The notes under the pieces were generated by a model that made no database searches, had not been told where the DNA came from, and was given only the letters and a program-made list of their open reading frames with translations. A stretch of 64,000 nucleotides of DNA from Arsukibacterium ikkense (lineage in GTDB: Bacteria > Pseudomonadota > Gammaproteobacteria > Enterobacterales > Alteromonadaceae). Each line of letters begins with the position of its first letter. Position 1 is the stretch's first letter. Both the position numbers and the translations under genes were made by a program. The DNA lies in NCBI RefSeq assembly GCF_000987775.1, contig NZ_LAHO01000003.1:186001-250000 (forward strand). Reading direction: 5' to 3'. Of the stretch, positions 1 to 8,579 are shown in pieces.

Positions 1-1642
1 CACTGCGCTGGGTTACCGCCGCTTTAAAGCGGTTAGTCTGGGTGGTGGCCCAGTTGGTTAAAAAGCCGCCGTGGCTGCCGCCGGTAATGTATAAGCGCGA
101 AGGGTCCAGCCAGTCGTGCTGCGCCAGCACAGAGTCCAGCACCGCCATATTGTCCTGATAATCAACGCCGCCGTAATCGGCATGCACTGCGTTTTGATGG
201 GCAAAGCCATAGCCGGTGCTGCCCCGGTAATTGGTAAACACCACCGCATAACCGGCAGCGGCCATCATCTGAAACTCATGAAACCACTGCTGGCCCCACA
301 TACCACCGGGCCCGCCTTTAATATTCAGCACCAGCGGATAAGCCTTACCCGCTTGCCAGCCAAGCGGTTTTAACAAAAAGCCCTGGCTTTTACCCTGCTC
401 GTGTTCAAACCAGAACGACTGCAATGGTTGTAAGGCTAACTCTGATAACAGGGCCTGATTAAAGCGGGTTAGCTGCCGCGGGGCTTTGTTGCCATCCTGA
501 AACCACACCTCCGGCAGGTTTTGTTCATCCTGCCACAAATAACTTAACTGCCTGGCATTGGCTGATAAGCTGACATCAGAGATGCTGCCCTGTGCACTTA
601 GCCGGATCTGGGTCTGATCACGGCGCAGGTCCAGCTCAAACAGCGGCCGCGCCCCCTGGTGATCTGCGGTTAGTAACACCCGCTCATTACCCAGCCACTG
701 CATACTGCTGGCGTTGCGATCCCAATCGGCGGCCACCACAGTGTTAGTGCTATCGGCCAGCTGGTGCAACACCAGTTGCTGCGGGGTAAAGTAATCAGCC
801 TGATACTGATACAACAGCTGGCGGCTATTGGCTGACCACTGCGGTGAGCTGGCCTGCCCTGGCAGCGTATCTACACGCTTGACGCTGCCGTCGGCCAGCT
901 GATACAGATACAGATCCTGCTGCATGCTGCCCTCAAGCGCCTCGGCACTGCGATCAGAGGCAAACACAATGTGCTTACCGTCTGGCGAAAACTGCGCCGA
1001 ATGATCGTGCCAGCGTGCATCACCGGTCAGTTTAGTCAGCTGCTTAGTCTCAACATCCAGCAGCCATAAGGCCGAGCGGCGCTCATTCAGATAACCGCCA
1101 CCATTGCTTTTATAAAGTGCATTGCGGATCACCACGATATCCGGCTCGGCCTGCTCGCTGTTGCTTTTTGGTTTAGCCGGGTCGGCAAGCGCCGGGTCAA
1201 CCATCAGGGTCAGCAACAGCTGTTTGCCATCCGGTGACCAGCTAAAATCGCGAATAGCCGCTTGTTTTAACCCGGTAATAGCACGGGCTTCACCGCCGCT
1301 CATCGGCAGCAGATATAGCTGCTGGCCCTCGCCCCGGCCGGAAATAAACGCCAGTTGCCGGCCATCCGGAGACCAGCGCGGGCTGCGATCACTGTTGGTA
1401 AAAGTCAGCTGCTGTGGGGCGCTGTTAGACTCGGTTGCCACCAGATAAAGGTTACTGTGGCGCTTGCGCCTATCCTCGCTAATGGTGCTATGCACCAGGG
1501 CCACGTTCTTGCCATCAGGTGATAACTGCGGATCGGCTACAAACACAAAATTATAGTAATCCTCAGCTTGCATGCCCCGCGGCTGTGCAACCACCACAAA
1601 GCAGCATAACAACAGCCAACCCATCACTATTCGCAGCATCAT
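1..1642 (-). CDS. S9 family (prolyl oligopeptidase / acylaminoacyl peptidase type) serine peptidase, C-terminus cut by window edge
   Basis: Secreted or periplasmic serine peptidase. The 547 codons present begin with a signal-peptide-like stretch (hydrophobic residues about 3-20, then AQPRGMQAED). A beta-propeller region follows with several SPDGK/SPDGR (TolB/WD-like) repeats, about residues 35-330. The alpha/beta-hydrolase domain carries the nucleophile motif GGSHGG with the Ser at about residue 523. The catalytic Asp and His should lie beyond position 1, so the gene is incomplete here only because of the window edge. The start at 1642 has GAAGG seven bases upstream; a second ATG follows immediately. 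It is divergent from selO, with a 272-bp shared upstream region containing a perfect inverted repeat. The S9C-like class fits the propeller plus GxSxGG order; the exact specificity cannot be read from sequence. Confidence 0.9.
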   Translation of the reverse strand, partial: MMLRIVMGWLLLCCFVVVAQPRGMQAEDYYNFVFVADPQLSPDGKNVALVHSTISEDRRKRHSNLYLVATESNSAPQQLTFTNSDRSPRWSPDGRQLAFISGRGEGQQLYLLPMSGGEARAITGLKQAAIRDFSWSPDGKQLLLTLMVDPALADPAKPKSNSEQAEPDIVVIRNALYKSNGGGYLNERRSALWLLDVETKQLTKLTGDARWHDHSAQFSPDGKHIVFASDRSAEALEGSMQQDLYLYQLADGSVKRVDTLPGQASSPQWSANSRQLLYQYQADYFTPQQLVLHQLADSTNTVVAADWDRNASSMQWLGNERVLLTADHQGARPLFELDLRRDQTQIRLSAQGSISDVSLSANARQLSYLWQDEQNLPEVWFQDGNKAPRQLTRFNQALLSELALQPLQSFWFEHEQGKSQGFLLKPLGWQAGKAYPLVLNIKGGPGGMWGQQWFHEFQMMAAAGYAVVFTNYRGSTGYGFAHQNAVHADYGGVDYQDNMAVLDSVLAQHDWLDPSRLYITGGSHGGFLTNWATTQTNRFKAAVTQRS

Positions 1643-1787
1643 AAGCAAACCTTCATAACTTAAATTAACGGTAAATAATGGATTTGATTGGAACTGATCA
1701 TTACGCGGATAACAAGCGAAAACCGTTCAATCGCCAGCAGACAGGGTTTATTGCCGGCAAAACACCCGTATAGCGGCTGACAGCCTG

Positions 1788-1816
1788 AAACGCGTAACCA
1801 AATCGGTTACGCGTTT
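1788..1816. promoter_or_regulatory. perfect 12-bp inverted repeat in the peptidase/selO divergent region
   Basis: Arms AAACGCGTAACC (1788-1799) and GGTTACGCGTTT (1805-1816) flank a 5-base spacer. The site lies about 98 bp before the selO start and 146 bp before the peptidase start. An A/T-rich TTTATATATTT stretch follows on the plus strand. Because both flanking genes run away from it, an operator or attenuator is more likely than an intergenic terminator. The binding protein is unknown. The remaining 1643-1787 and 1817-1914 show no gene. Confidence 0.5.
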
Positions 1817-1914
1817 ATATATTTAATCATTAATTCAGCCATTTACAGCAAGGCTGGCTTCGCAGGCATTTCCTGAGTAAAATACTCAACTATTATTCTG
1901 TTACTGAGGCTGTT

Positions 1915-3375
1915 ATGCCTGAATTTACCGTCCAACATAGTTATCAAGGCTTACCTGCCAGCCTGTTTGAGCCATGCCAGCCTACCCCGGTTGCCGCCCC
2001 AGAATGGCTGGCGTTTAATCAACCACTGGCCGAAGAACTGGCGTTACCTGAGCAATACCGGGCCAGCGCTGCCGGCCTGGCAATGTTTGCAGGCAATAGT
2101 TTGCCAGACTGGTGTCAGCCATTGGCGCAAGCCTATGCCGGCCATCAGTTTGCCAATTATGTGCCGCGCTTGGGTGATGGCCGGGCGCTGCTCCTGGCCG
2201 AAGTGATCAGCCGTTCAGGCCAGCGCTATGATCTACAGTTAAAAGGCGCCGGCCCAACACCGTTTTCCCGAGGCGGCGATGGCCGCTCACCGCTGGGGCC
2301 GGTGATCCGCGAATATTTAGTCAGTGAAGCCATGCATGCTCTGGGGGTACCCACTACCCGGGCGCTGGCGGCTGTCAGCAGCGGTGAACAGGTTTATCGG
2401 GATGAGCCGCTGCCCGGTGCTATTTTAAGCCGGGTGGCCAAAAGCCATATCCGGATTGGTACTTTTCAATATGTTGCTTCGCAAGGTAACAAGGGGCTAT
2501 TAACTGAATTCGCCGACTATGTGATTGCTCGTCACTACCCTGCTTGTGCTCAGGCGCCGCAGCCTTATCTGGCGTTACTTGAAGCCGTGATTGCGGCGCA
2601 GGCTGCCACGGTAGCGCACTGGATGAGCCTGGGCTTTATTCATGGCGTAATGAATACCGATAACATGAGCATTAGCGGTGACACCATTGACTACGGCCCC
2701 TGTGCCTTTATGGAAGCCTATGACGAAAAAACGGTATTCAGCGCTATTGATCGGCGCGGCCGCTATGCTTACGCTAATCAGCCCGCCATTGCCTTATGGA
2801 ACCTGACCCGCTTAGCAGAAACCCTGCTGTCATTGCTGCATGCAGACCAGCCAGAGGCTATCGCTATGGCCACGGCGGCGCTGGAAACGTTCAGCCAGCG
2901 TTATCAGGCCGCCTATTTACAAAGAATGAGCGCAAAACTCGCCCTGGTGCCTGCCCGGGAAGAGGATGAACAGCTGATCAGCAGCCTGCTGCAGTTAATG
3001 CAACAGGATAAGGTCGACTTTAGCCTGTTGTTCTATCAGCTAAGCCTGGATACGCCTGAGCTTGCCGGGGACTTATTTAGCGACAAGCACAGTTGGCAAC
3101 AGTGGTTTAGTGCCTGGCAACGCCGGTTAGCCGGTGAGGCTTTAAGCGCAACGCAGCGCACTCTGAGCATGCAACAGGTAAACCCCTATTTGATCCCTCG
3201 TAATCATCTGGTGCAGCAAGCTATCTCGCAGGCCACTGAGCACGGTGATCTCAGTGTGTTTAATCAGCTGCAGCAAGCCTGGCGCAAGCCCTTTACTGCT
3301 AATCCGGAGTATGCGGCTTTGGCGCTGCCTGCAAATGAGCAGCAACGGGTGAACCGGACCTTTTGTGGTACTTAG
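1915..3375 (+). CDS. selO: protein adenylyltransferase SelO (YdiU, UPF0061 family)
   Basis: Pseudokinase-fold enzyme that transfers AMP to Ser/Thr/Tyr residues of target proteins; the E. coli and human members act in redox homeostasis. The 486 residues match the bacterial family length (about 480). Visible hallmarks are LQLKGAGPTPFSRGGDGRSP (residues 108-127, the glycine-rich nucleotide loop with Lys110), GAILSRVAKSHIRIGTFQ (168-185), and HGVMNTDNMSISGDTIDYGP (243-262, the inverted-kinase metal-binding and catalytic segment). The protein ends in FCGT; Cys484 corresponds to the conserved C-terminal Cys, which is selenocysteine in animal SelO. The ATG at 1915 follows a GAGG-containing leader. 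It stands alone: divergent from the peptidase and 114 bp before the PAP2 gene. Confidence 0.95.
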   Translation: MPEFTVQHSYQGLPASLFEPCQPTPVAAPEWLAFNQPLAEELALPEQYRASAAGLAMFAGNSLPDWCQPLAQAYAGHQFANYVPRLGDGRALLLAEVISRSGQRYDLQLKGAGPTPFSRGGDGRSPLGPVIREYLVSEAMHALGVPTTRALAAVSSGEQVYRDEPLPGAILSRVAKSHIRIGTFQYVASQGNKGLLTEFADYVIARHYPACAQAPQPYLALLEAVIAAQAATVAHWMSLGFIHGVMNTDNMSISGDTIDYGPCAFMEAYDEKTVFSAIDRRGRYAYANQPAIALWNLTRLAETLLSLLHADQPEAIAMATAALETFSQRYQAAYLQRMSAKLALVPAREEDEQLISSLLQLMQQDKVDFSLLFYQLSLDTPELAGDLFSDKHSWQQWFSAWQRRLAGEALSATQRTLSMQQVNPYLIPRNHLVQQAISQATEHGDLSVFNQLQQAWRKPFTANPEYAALALPANEQQRVNRTFCGT

Positions 3376-3489
3376 CCAGGCTTAGCGGACTTAGTTAGCA
3401 CGGGTAGTCATAAATGTTTCATCTGTTTTTCATGGGGATGTCATTTAGAACACCTTTAATGGTGGCAGGTTTCGCCAGAGATAGTCGCC

Positions 3490-4026
3490 ATGAATACATT
3501 GCAAAAACTGACTTTACTGGATACCCGGATGTTTTTCCGCGTTAATTTAATTGGCCAGTTACCCTCGGTAAAAAAACTCAGCCTGGGGTTATCGCGCTGC
3601 GGCGACGGCCCGCTGTATTTGATTATTGCGTTACTGCTCTGGCAGTTTGAGCAAAACCAGGGCGGCAAGTTTATGCAGCATGCGTTACTGGCCTTCGCGA
3701 TTGAACTTCCCTTATACCTGCTCCTTAAAAATGCGGTTCAACGTGAACGGCCAAAAGGCCCGCTGCAACATGGCTGGGCGCCCGGGATCCGCCCGTCTGA
3801 TCGTTTTAGCTTTCCGTCAGGCCACACCGCTGCCGCCTTTATGTTTGCCTGGTTATTGGCGGCTTATTATCCTGAATTTACTGCCGGTTACTTGCTGCTG
3901 GCCTCTGGTATCGGCGTGTCCAGGGTACTACTGGGGGTGCATTATCCCACCGACATTCTGGCCGGTGCCGGCCTTGGCAGCGTTATTGCGCTAATTGTGC
4001 TAAATAGCGGCGTTAGCACAATATGA
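3490..4026 (+). CDS. PAP2-superfamily membrane phosphatase
   Basis: Integral-membrane lipid phosphatase (phosphatidic acid, undecaprenyl-diphosphate or similar substrates). All three type-2 PAP motifs are present: K80-x6-R87-P88, PSGHT (109-113), and SRVLLGVHYPTD (144-155) with the catalytic His and Asp. Several hydrophobic segments (about 42-52, 64-80, 112-126, 132-146, 156-173) make a small polytopic protein of 178 residues. The catalytic His residues would face the periplasm in typical members. The next gene, a glycosyltransferase, begins only 10 bp downstream, so the two probably form one operon acting on a lipid carrier or glycolipid. The actual substrate cannot be decided from sequence. 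Confidence 0.9.
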   Translation: MNTLQKLTLLDTRMFFRVNLIGQLPSVKKLSLGLSRCGDGPLYLIIALLLWQFEQNQGGKFMQHALLAFAIELPLYLLLKNAVQRERPKGPLQHGWAPGIRPSDRFSFPSGHTAAAFMFAWLLAAYYPEFTAGYLLLASGIGVSRVLLGVHYPTDILAGAGLGSVIALIVLNSGVSTI

Positions 4027-4036
4027 CAGCCAGCCA

Positions 4037-5071
4037 ATGAGAATACTGTATGGCGTGCAGGCTACCGGTAACGGCCACATTACCCGGGCCAGAGCCTTAT
4101 TACCGGCCTTGCAGCAACAAGATATTGAGGTAGATTTTCTGTTTAGCGGCCGCCCGCAACAGCAGCTGTTTGATATGGAGCTGTTCGGTGACTATCGCTG
4201 GGCTAATGGTTTTACCTTCAGCACGGCAAACGGTAAAGTACAACGGCTGGCTACCCTGAGCCAGTTAAGACCCTGGCAATTTTATCGTGATGTCAGACAA
4301 CTGGATTTGTCAGGGTATGATCTGGTGTTAACCGATTTTGAACCGGTTAGCGCCTGGGCCGCAAAGCGTCAGAGGATATTAACTGTAGGATTAGCCCGGC
4401 AGTATGCTTTGCGTTACCCATTGGCCGGTAAGCAGTCAGCGGCTTGGCTAAAAACCGCAGTTAGCTGCTTTGCCCCGGCCCAACATATGTTAGGGGTGCA
4501 CTGGCAACCTGACTTTCCCGGCTTATTGCCGCCCTTATTGCCGTCAGCAACTGCGCCTGGCGATAACGGCCACCACAGCATACCCCAAGTTCCCTTTATC
4601 CTGGTGTACTTACCTTTTGAACAAACGTCAGTGGTGCTTAACTGGCTAAAACAATGCCCCAGCTGGCAGTTCAAACTGTACAGTAATGTCAGTGAAATGC
4701 GCCTGGAGCAAAATGTCACGCTACTGCCGCTTAGTCGCAGCGCATTTCCGCTGGATTTACAACACTGTAGCGGCGTAATTTGTAATAGTGGTTTTGGTTT
4801 ATGTAGCGAGGCGTTAATTGCCGGCAAAAAATTACTGATTAAGCCATTAGCAGGCCAGATTGAACAAACGTATAACAGCCACACCCTGCTGAAAATGGGC
4901 AAAGCACTACAATTTAACCAATTTATGCCAGAGCTGTTGCAGCACTGGTTGGCACAAGCCCCTGCAACACCCTACCCGTTGCCTGATCCGGCCCCGGCCA
5001 TTGCCAGGTGGCTAAAACAAGGCTGCAGTACACCAGTCAGTGAGTTAGCGGCAGCGGTCTGGCAGCAATAA
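4037..5071 (+). CDS. MJ1255/VC2487-type glycosyltransferase-like protein (GT-B fold)
   Basis: The 344 residues start with MRILYGVQATGNGHITRARA, the typical GT-B N-terminus of this conserved family (remembered as TIGR00661). The pattern G-x-G-H-xx-R resembles MurG-type donor/acceptor loops. The C-terminal half has ICNSGFGLCSEALIAGKKLL (about residues 249-268), the GT-B nucleotide-sugar site, followed by PLAGQIEQTYNS. Family members are annotated only as putative glycosyltransferases. The 10-bp spacing to the upstream PAP2 phosphatase suggests joint action in a surface glycolipid or carrier-lipid pathway; this is inference. It converges on rmuC with only 4 bp between the stop codons. Confidence 0.8.
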   Translation: MRILYGVQATGNGHITRARALLPALQQQDIEVDFLFSGRPQQQLFDMELFGDYRWANGFTFSTANGKVQRLATLSQLRPWQFYRDVRQLDLSGYDLVLTDFEPVSAWAAKRQRILTVGLARQYALRYPLAGKQSAAWLKTAVSCFAPAQHMLGVHWQPDFPGLLPPLLPSATAPGDNGHHSIPQVPFILVYLPFEQTSVVLNWLKQCPSWQFKLYSNVSEMRLEQNVTLLPLSRSAFPLDLQHCSGVICNSGFGLCSEALIAGKKLLIKPLAGQIEQTYNSHTLLKMGKALQFNQFMPELLQHWLAQAPATPYPLPDPAPAIARWLKQGCSTPVSELAAAVWQQ

Positions 5072-5075
5072 ACTA

Positions 5076-6416
5076 TCAGTCCTTGTCAGTAATATTAACA
5101 TCCAGCTCTAGCCTGGCCCGCTCTACCAGTTCCGGGTCAAGTTCGGTTTTAACGGCCACTCCCAGCTCTTTAAACTCTGCGGCTTGTTTGATCAGGTTGC
5201 CTTTGCCTGTGACTAATTGCCCCAACGCTTTATCATAGCTTTCCCGGGCTTTATCCAGCTGGCGGCCAACGCCTTGCATGCTGTCTAAAAATGTTTTTAA
5301 TTTCTGATAAAACTTCTCAGCGCGATTCGCCAGTTCCGCAGTATGCTTATTTTGATCTTCAAAGCGCCACAACTGGCGCACGATATTTAAGCTGGTCAGT
5401 AAGGTGGTGGGTGTGGTGACCAGAATATTCCGATCCAGTGCCTGCTGAAACAGCTGGCTGTCATGCTGCAATGCCGCCACATAGGCTGATTCTATCGGAA
5501 TAAACATAAACACCACTTCCGGCGAGTTTAAACCGGCTATCTGGTAATAGTTTTTGTCGGCCAGCTCATTAATCCGATCTTTTACCGCACTGATATGTGC
5601 CTTTAATGCCAGCAGCCGTGCGCTATCGTCCTCGGCATTAACATAGCGGGTATAGGCCGATAACGAGGTTTTGGCATCAATAATTAAATGCTTGCCCTGC
5701 GGCAGAAAAATTACCACATCAGGCCGTTGCCGACCCGTGTCGGTATTAAAACTGGCTTCGCGCTGATAATCTTTGCCGGCACGCAGGCCGCTGTTATCCA
5801 GCACATTTTCCAGCATCAGCTCACCCCAGTTACCCTGCGTTTTCCGCTCGCCCTGCAGTGCTTTACTTAACTGGCTGGCTTCGGTGGTTATTTGCAGGTT
5901 TAACGCCTGTAACTGTTTTAATTCGGCTTTAAGTTCAGAGCGCTGCTTGGTTTCTTCGGTATGCAGGTATTCCACTTTTTGCCGAAAGCCCTGCATATCT
6001 TGCTGCAATGGCGTCAACAGCTGGCGCATACTTTCCTGATTCTGGTTTTTAAATACCTCGCCTTTGCGCTCCAGAATATCATTGGCCAGTAATTCAAATT
6101 CTTGCTTCAGCACCGCTTTGTTCTGCTGCAGCAGCTGCAATTGTTCGTCAAAATGCCGTTGTTTTTCCTGCAGGGTACTACTTAGCCTGGCGTGTTCTAT
6201 AGCCAGTTGCTGATGTTGCTGTTGTAATGTCTGATACTGTTGTTGCAGCTGCTGATACTGCTGTTGCCATAACTGCGTGTGATTATCACTTTTTGCCAGA
6301 CTTAATTGCAGCTCGCGCTGGCGTCGTTGCTTAGCAGAGAGGCCAATGAGCAACAGCAGCAGCACACTGGCCATCACCCATACTGCAATAGTAAGCGGCG
6401 TAAACTGAAAATCCAT
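5076..6416 (-). CDS. rmuC: DNA recombination protein RmuC
   Basis: RmuC family, implicated in limiting rearrangement between inverted repeats; thought to be a nuclease-like protein tethered to the inner membrane. There is an N-terminal membrane anchor (about residues 10-27), then a long Gln-rich coiled coil (about 30-190). The conserved RmuC domain follows, with GERKTQGNWGELMLENVLDNSGL (about 190-212), FLPQGKHLIIDAKTSLSAY (about 234-252) and an FIPIESAYVAAL block; the D-x-K element is compatible with a restriction-like nuclease core. Length 446 is usual. The ATG at 6416 has AAGG five bases upstream. It is monocistronic, convergent with the glycosyltransferase. Confidence 0.92.
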   Translation of the reverse strand: MDFQFTPLTIAVWVMASVLLLLLIGLSAKQRRQRELQLSLAKSDNHTQLWQQQYQQLQQQYQTLQQQHQQLAIEHARLSSTLQEKQRHFDEQLQLLQQNKAVLKQEFELLANDILERKGEVFKNQNQESMRQLLTPLQQDMQGFRQKVEYLHTEETKQRSELKAELKQLQALNLQITTEASQLSKALQGERKTQGNWGELMLENVLDNSGLRAGKDYQREASFNTDTGRQRPDVVIFLPQGKHLIIDAKTSLSAYTRYVNAEDDSARLLALKAHISAVKDRINELADKNYYQIAGLNSPEVVFMFIPIESAYVAALQHDSQLFQQALDRNILVTTPTTLLTSLNIVRQLWRFEDQNKHTAELANRAEKFYQKLKTFLDSMQGVGRQLDKARESYDKALGQLVTGKGNLIKQAAEFKELGVAVKTELDPELVERARLELDVNITDKD

Positions 6417-6475
6417 AAAAGCCTTATCCTGAGTGAAAATAATGGTTACGCGAGACCTGAAAAGCCAGTATGTGG

Positions 6476-7531
6476 TTATATTTCAACGCGGTTACGGCCT
6501 TTGCCTTTTGCCCGGTACAGCGCATCATCAGCCCGTTTTAAAATGGTACTGGCATCGTCATCACGGATAAAACTGGCCACACCAAGACTCACCGTCAGTT
6601 GCTTGCCATGGGCAAAATCATAATCCGCCACCGCGGCTCTGATCCGCTCGGCCAATTGTTTTGCGCCGATGATGTCGGTATGCGGACAAACTATCAAGAA
6701 CTCTTCGCCGCCCCAGCGCCCCGGCACATCCAGCTCGCGACAGTGCTGCAATAATATACCGGCGAAGGACATCAGTGCCTGATCACCTGCCATATGGCCA
6801 AAGTTATCATTTACTGCTTTAAAAAAATCTAAATCAGCCAGCACAACGCTAAACGGGCTTTGATGGCGGATTGAGCGGGAAATTTCCTGGCTTAAAATAG
6901 CATCGAGCTTACTGCGGTTGTATAAACCGGTCAGGGTATCGGTAACAGACAACCGCTGCAGTTGCCGGTGTTGTATGGCTAAAGCCCGCATTACTTCATT
7001 GCGGCTGACTTCATAATAATGCACTAACAACACCAGACATATCGAGGCAAAAGCAACATTTAATAATGCTTCGGCGCCAAAACTGTCTGCTGGCCAGGAA
7101 GCAGAGCGCCAACTTAGCAACATCGTTAACAATGCCATAAACAACATTGTGGCAATCAGGCCAAGCCGGCTACCCAGTAAGAAAAATGCTAACGGCGGAA
7201 AAATACATAGCCAGTACAACGAGTAAAACTGTGGCGCAGTAAAACCCAAATAACCTAATAAAAACAGGGCCAGCAGTAATACCGTTTGATACGCCGCCTG
7301 GCGGACATGATGTAATAACTGAAAGCGCCGCAGTATTGTCACTGCCAGCACCGCCCCAATAAAATCGAGCAAGGCAACAGTATACAATGCGTAAAATGCC
7401 AGATTGATAAAAAAGAAAAATGTAAAAACCACCACCATGCCCAGCAGCATGCCGTTGATCAGATAAACCTGACGATACTGTGGATCGGTAGGTTTGAACT
7501 GGTGATTATTAGTAATAAAGTGTTTTAACAC
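6476..7531 (-). CDS. membrane diguanylate cyclase (GGDEF)
   Basis: Predicted c-di-GMP synthase. An N-terminal region of about six hydrophobic helices (roughly residues 23-170) looks like a membrane sensor of the 7TM/MASE type but matches no class I can name. The GGDEF domain occupies about 190-351, with DTLTGLYNR at its start and the active-site GGEEF at 274-278. The product-inhibition I-site RELD (265-268) sits the canonical five residues before GGEEF, so feedback control should be intact. The start is a GTG at 7531; the next Met lies inside the first hydrophobic helix. No partner gene is adjacent. Confidence 0.92.
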   Translation of the reverse strand: MLKHFITNNHQFKPTDPQYRQVYLINGMLLGMVVVFTFFFFINLAFYALYTVALLDFIGAVLAVTILRRFQLLHHVRQAAYQTVLLLALFLLGYLGFTAPQFYSLYWLCIFPPLAFFLLGSRLGLIATMLFMALLTMLLSWRSASWPADSFGAEALLNVAFASICLVLLVHYYEVSRNEVMRALAIQHRQLQRLSVTDTLTGLYNRSKLDAILSQEISRSIRHQSPFSVVLADLDFFKAVNDNFGHMAGDQALMSFAGILLQHCRELDVPGRWGGEEFLIVCPHTDIIGAKQLAERIRAAVADYDFAHGKQLTVSLGVASFIRDDDASTILKRADDALYRAKGKGRNRVEI

Positions 7532-7725
7532 CTAAACCCCGGATACGTTAGCTGTAAAATATGGTAAACGATAAGTTTAGCCATAACAAAGCACTAATTT
7601 ACAGTAGCAGATATTGCCAGATAAACGAGGCTGGTTTAGCCTGAAGTTCACCAGCATAAACACTATACTGATAAACAATGTAATTGCTTAGTTTGTTCTT
7701 GGATGTGAAGTTAGAGGTTGTTATT

Positions 7726-8565
7726 TTGAAGTTGATTTGGCAAATTATCCCGCCGCTTGCCCGGCTTATTTTCGCAATTTGCTTTGCTTTGTTACTTGCG
7801 GGTTTTGCAGTGCCTGCCGTTGCCACCATTACCCCAGCTGAAAATACTGCCGGTTTAACCCTGCGGTTTTGCTACGAAGATAAGCAATTATTGCCTTATT
7901 ACGCCGGTAATAACGCTGACATACCAGTAAACCCGGGGGCGACCATTGAGCATTTGCAACAAGCAACCGCTGCTGCAGGTATTGGATTAGAGTTGCTAAG
8001 GATGCCGTGGTTGCGCTGCTTGCAACTGCTAGAGGAAAACCAGGTTGATGCCTTAGTGGCAGCCTACAGTGCAGAGCGTGCTCATTACACCCGTTACCCT
8101 ACCGATGCATACGGTCAACCTGATCCGGCCAAAGCCATTAATACCAATGCGTTATGTCTGGCATATCGATTTAATAATGACTTGCCCCACAAAATCAGCG
8201 ATACCACAGCCGGGCTGACCATCGCCAGACCTCATGGTTACCGGCCACTGCCGCTGCCGGAGCATGCGACACTGGTGGGGGCGCATTCACCCGAACAAGC
8301 TATAGAGTTAGTAGTATCCGGTCGGGTTGATGCCACTACTGTCACTTGTGAAATAAACAGTGTTGCTGGTAATCAGCAGGAAATAGATACCCTGCCCCTA
8401 AAAATTTTACAGCCGCCGGTGTATTACTCGGTGGGCTACCTGATGTTAAGCGAGCAATTTTACCAGCAGCATAATGCTATTGCCGAACAATTATGGCAAG
8501 CATTGCCACTGACGCTTGACCAAAGCCGCTATATTGAATACCTGACCTATCCGCTAAATTTCTGA
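7726..8565 (+). CDS. orphan periplasmic substrate-binding-like protein (SBP_bac_3 type)
   Basis: Probable exported protein of 279 residues: signal peptide KLIWQIIPPLARLIFAICFA... followed by AVA-T cleavage-like sequence, then a type II periplasmic binding fold (LRFCYEDKQLLPYY at the mature N-terminus, LLRMPWLRCLQLLEENQVDALVAAY in lobe 1). Such solute-binding-like proteins without ABC permeases are common in Alteromonadales and may serve signalling rather than transport. I place the start at the TTG at 7726 because AGAGG lies eight bases upstream; an in-frame TTG at 7684 would give a 14-residue extension before the signal peptide. Convergent with the methyltransferase at 8580. The ligand is unknown. 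Confidence 0.7.
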   Translation: MKLIWQIIPPLARLIFAICFALLLAGFAVPAVATITPAENTAGLTLRFCYEDKQLLPYYAGNNADIPVNPGATIEHLQQATAAAGIGLELLRMPWLRCLQLLEENQVDALVAAYSAERAHYTRYPTDAYGQPDPAKAINTNALCLAYRFNNDLPHKISDTTAGLTIARPHGYRPLPLPEHATLVGAHSPEQAIELVVSGRVDATTVTCEINSVAGNQQEIDTLPLKILQPPVYYSVGYLMLSEQFYQQHNAIAEQLWQALPLTLDQSRYIEYLTYPLNF

Positions 8566-8579
8566 ATATTACGATGACC

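Noticed and set aside
7684..7725. TTG at 7684 as start of the binding-like protein
   Set aside because: Adds a non-signal extension; the TTG at 7726 has AGAGG at good spacing.
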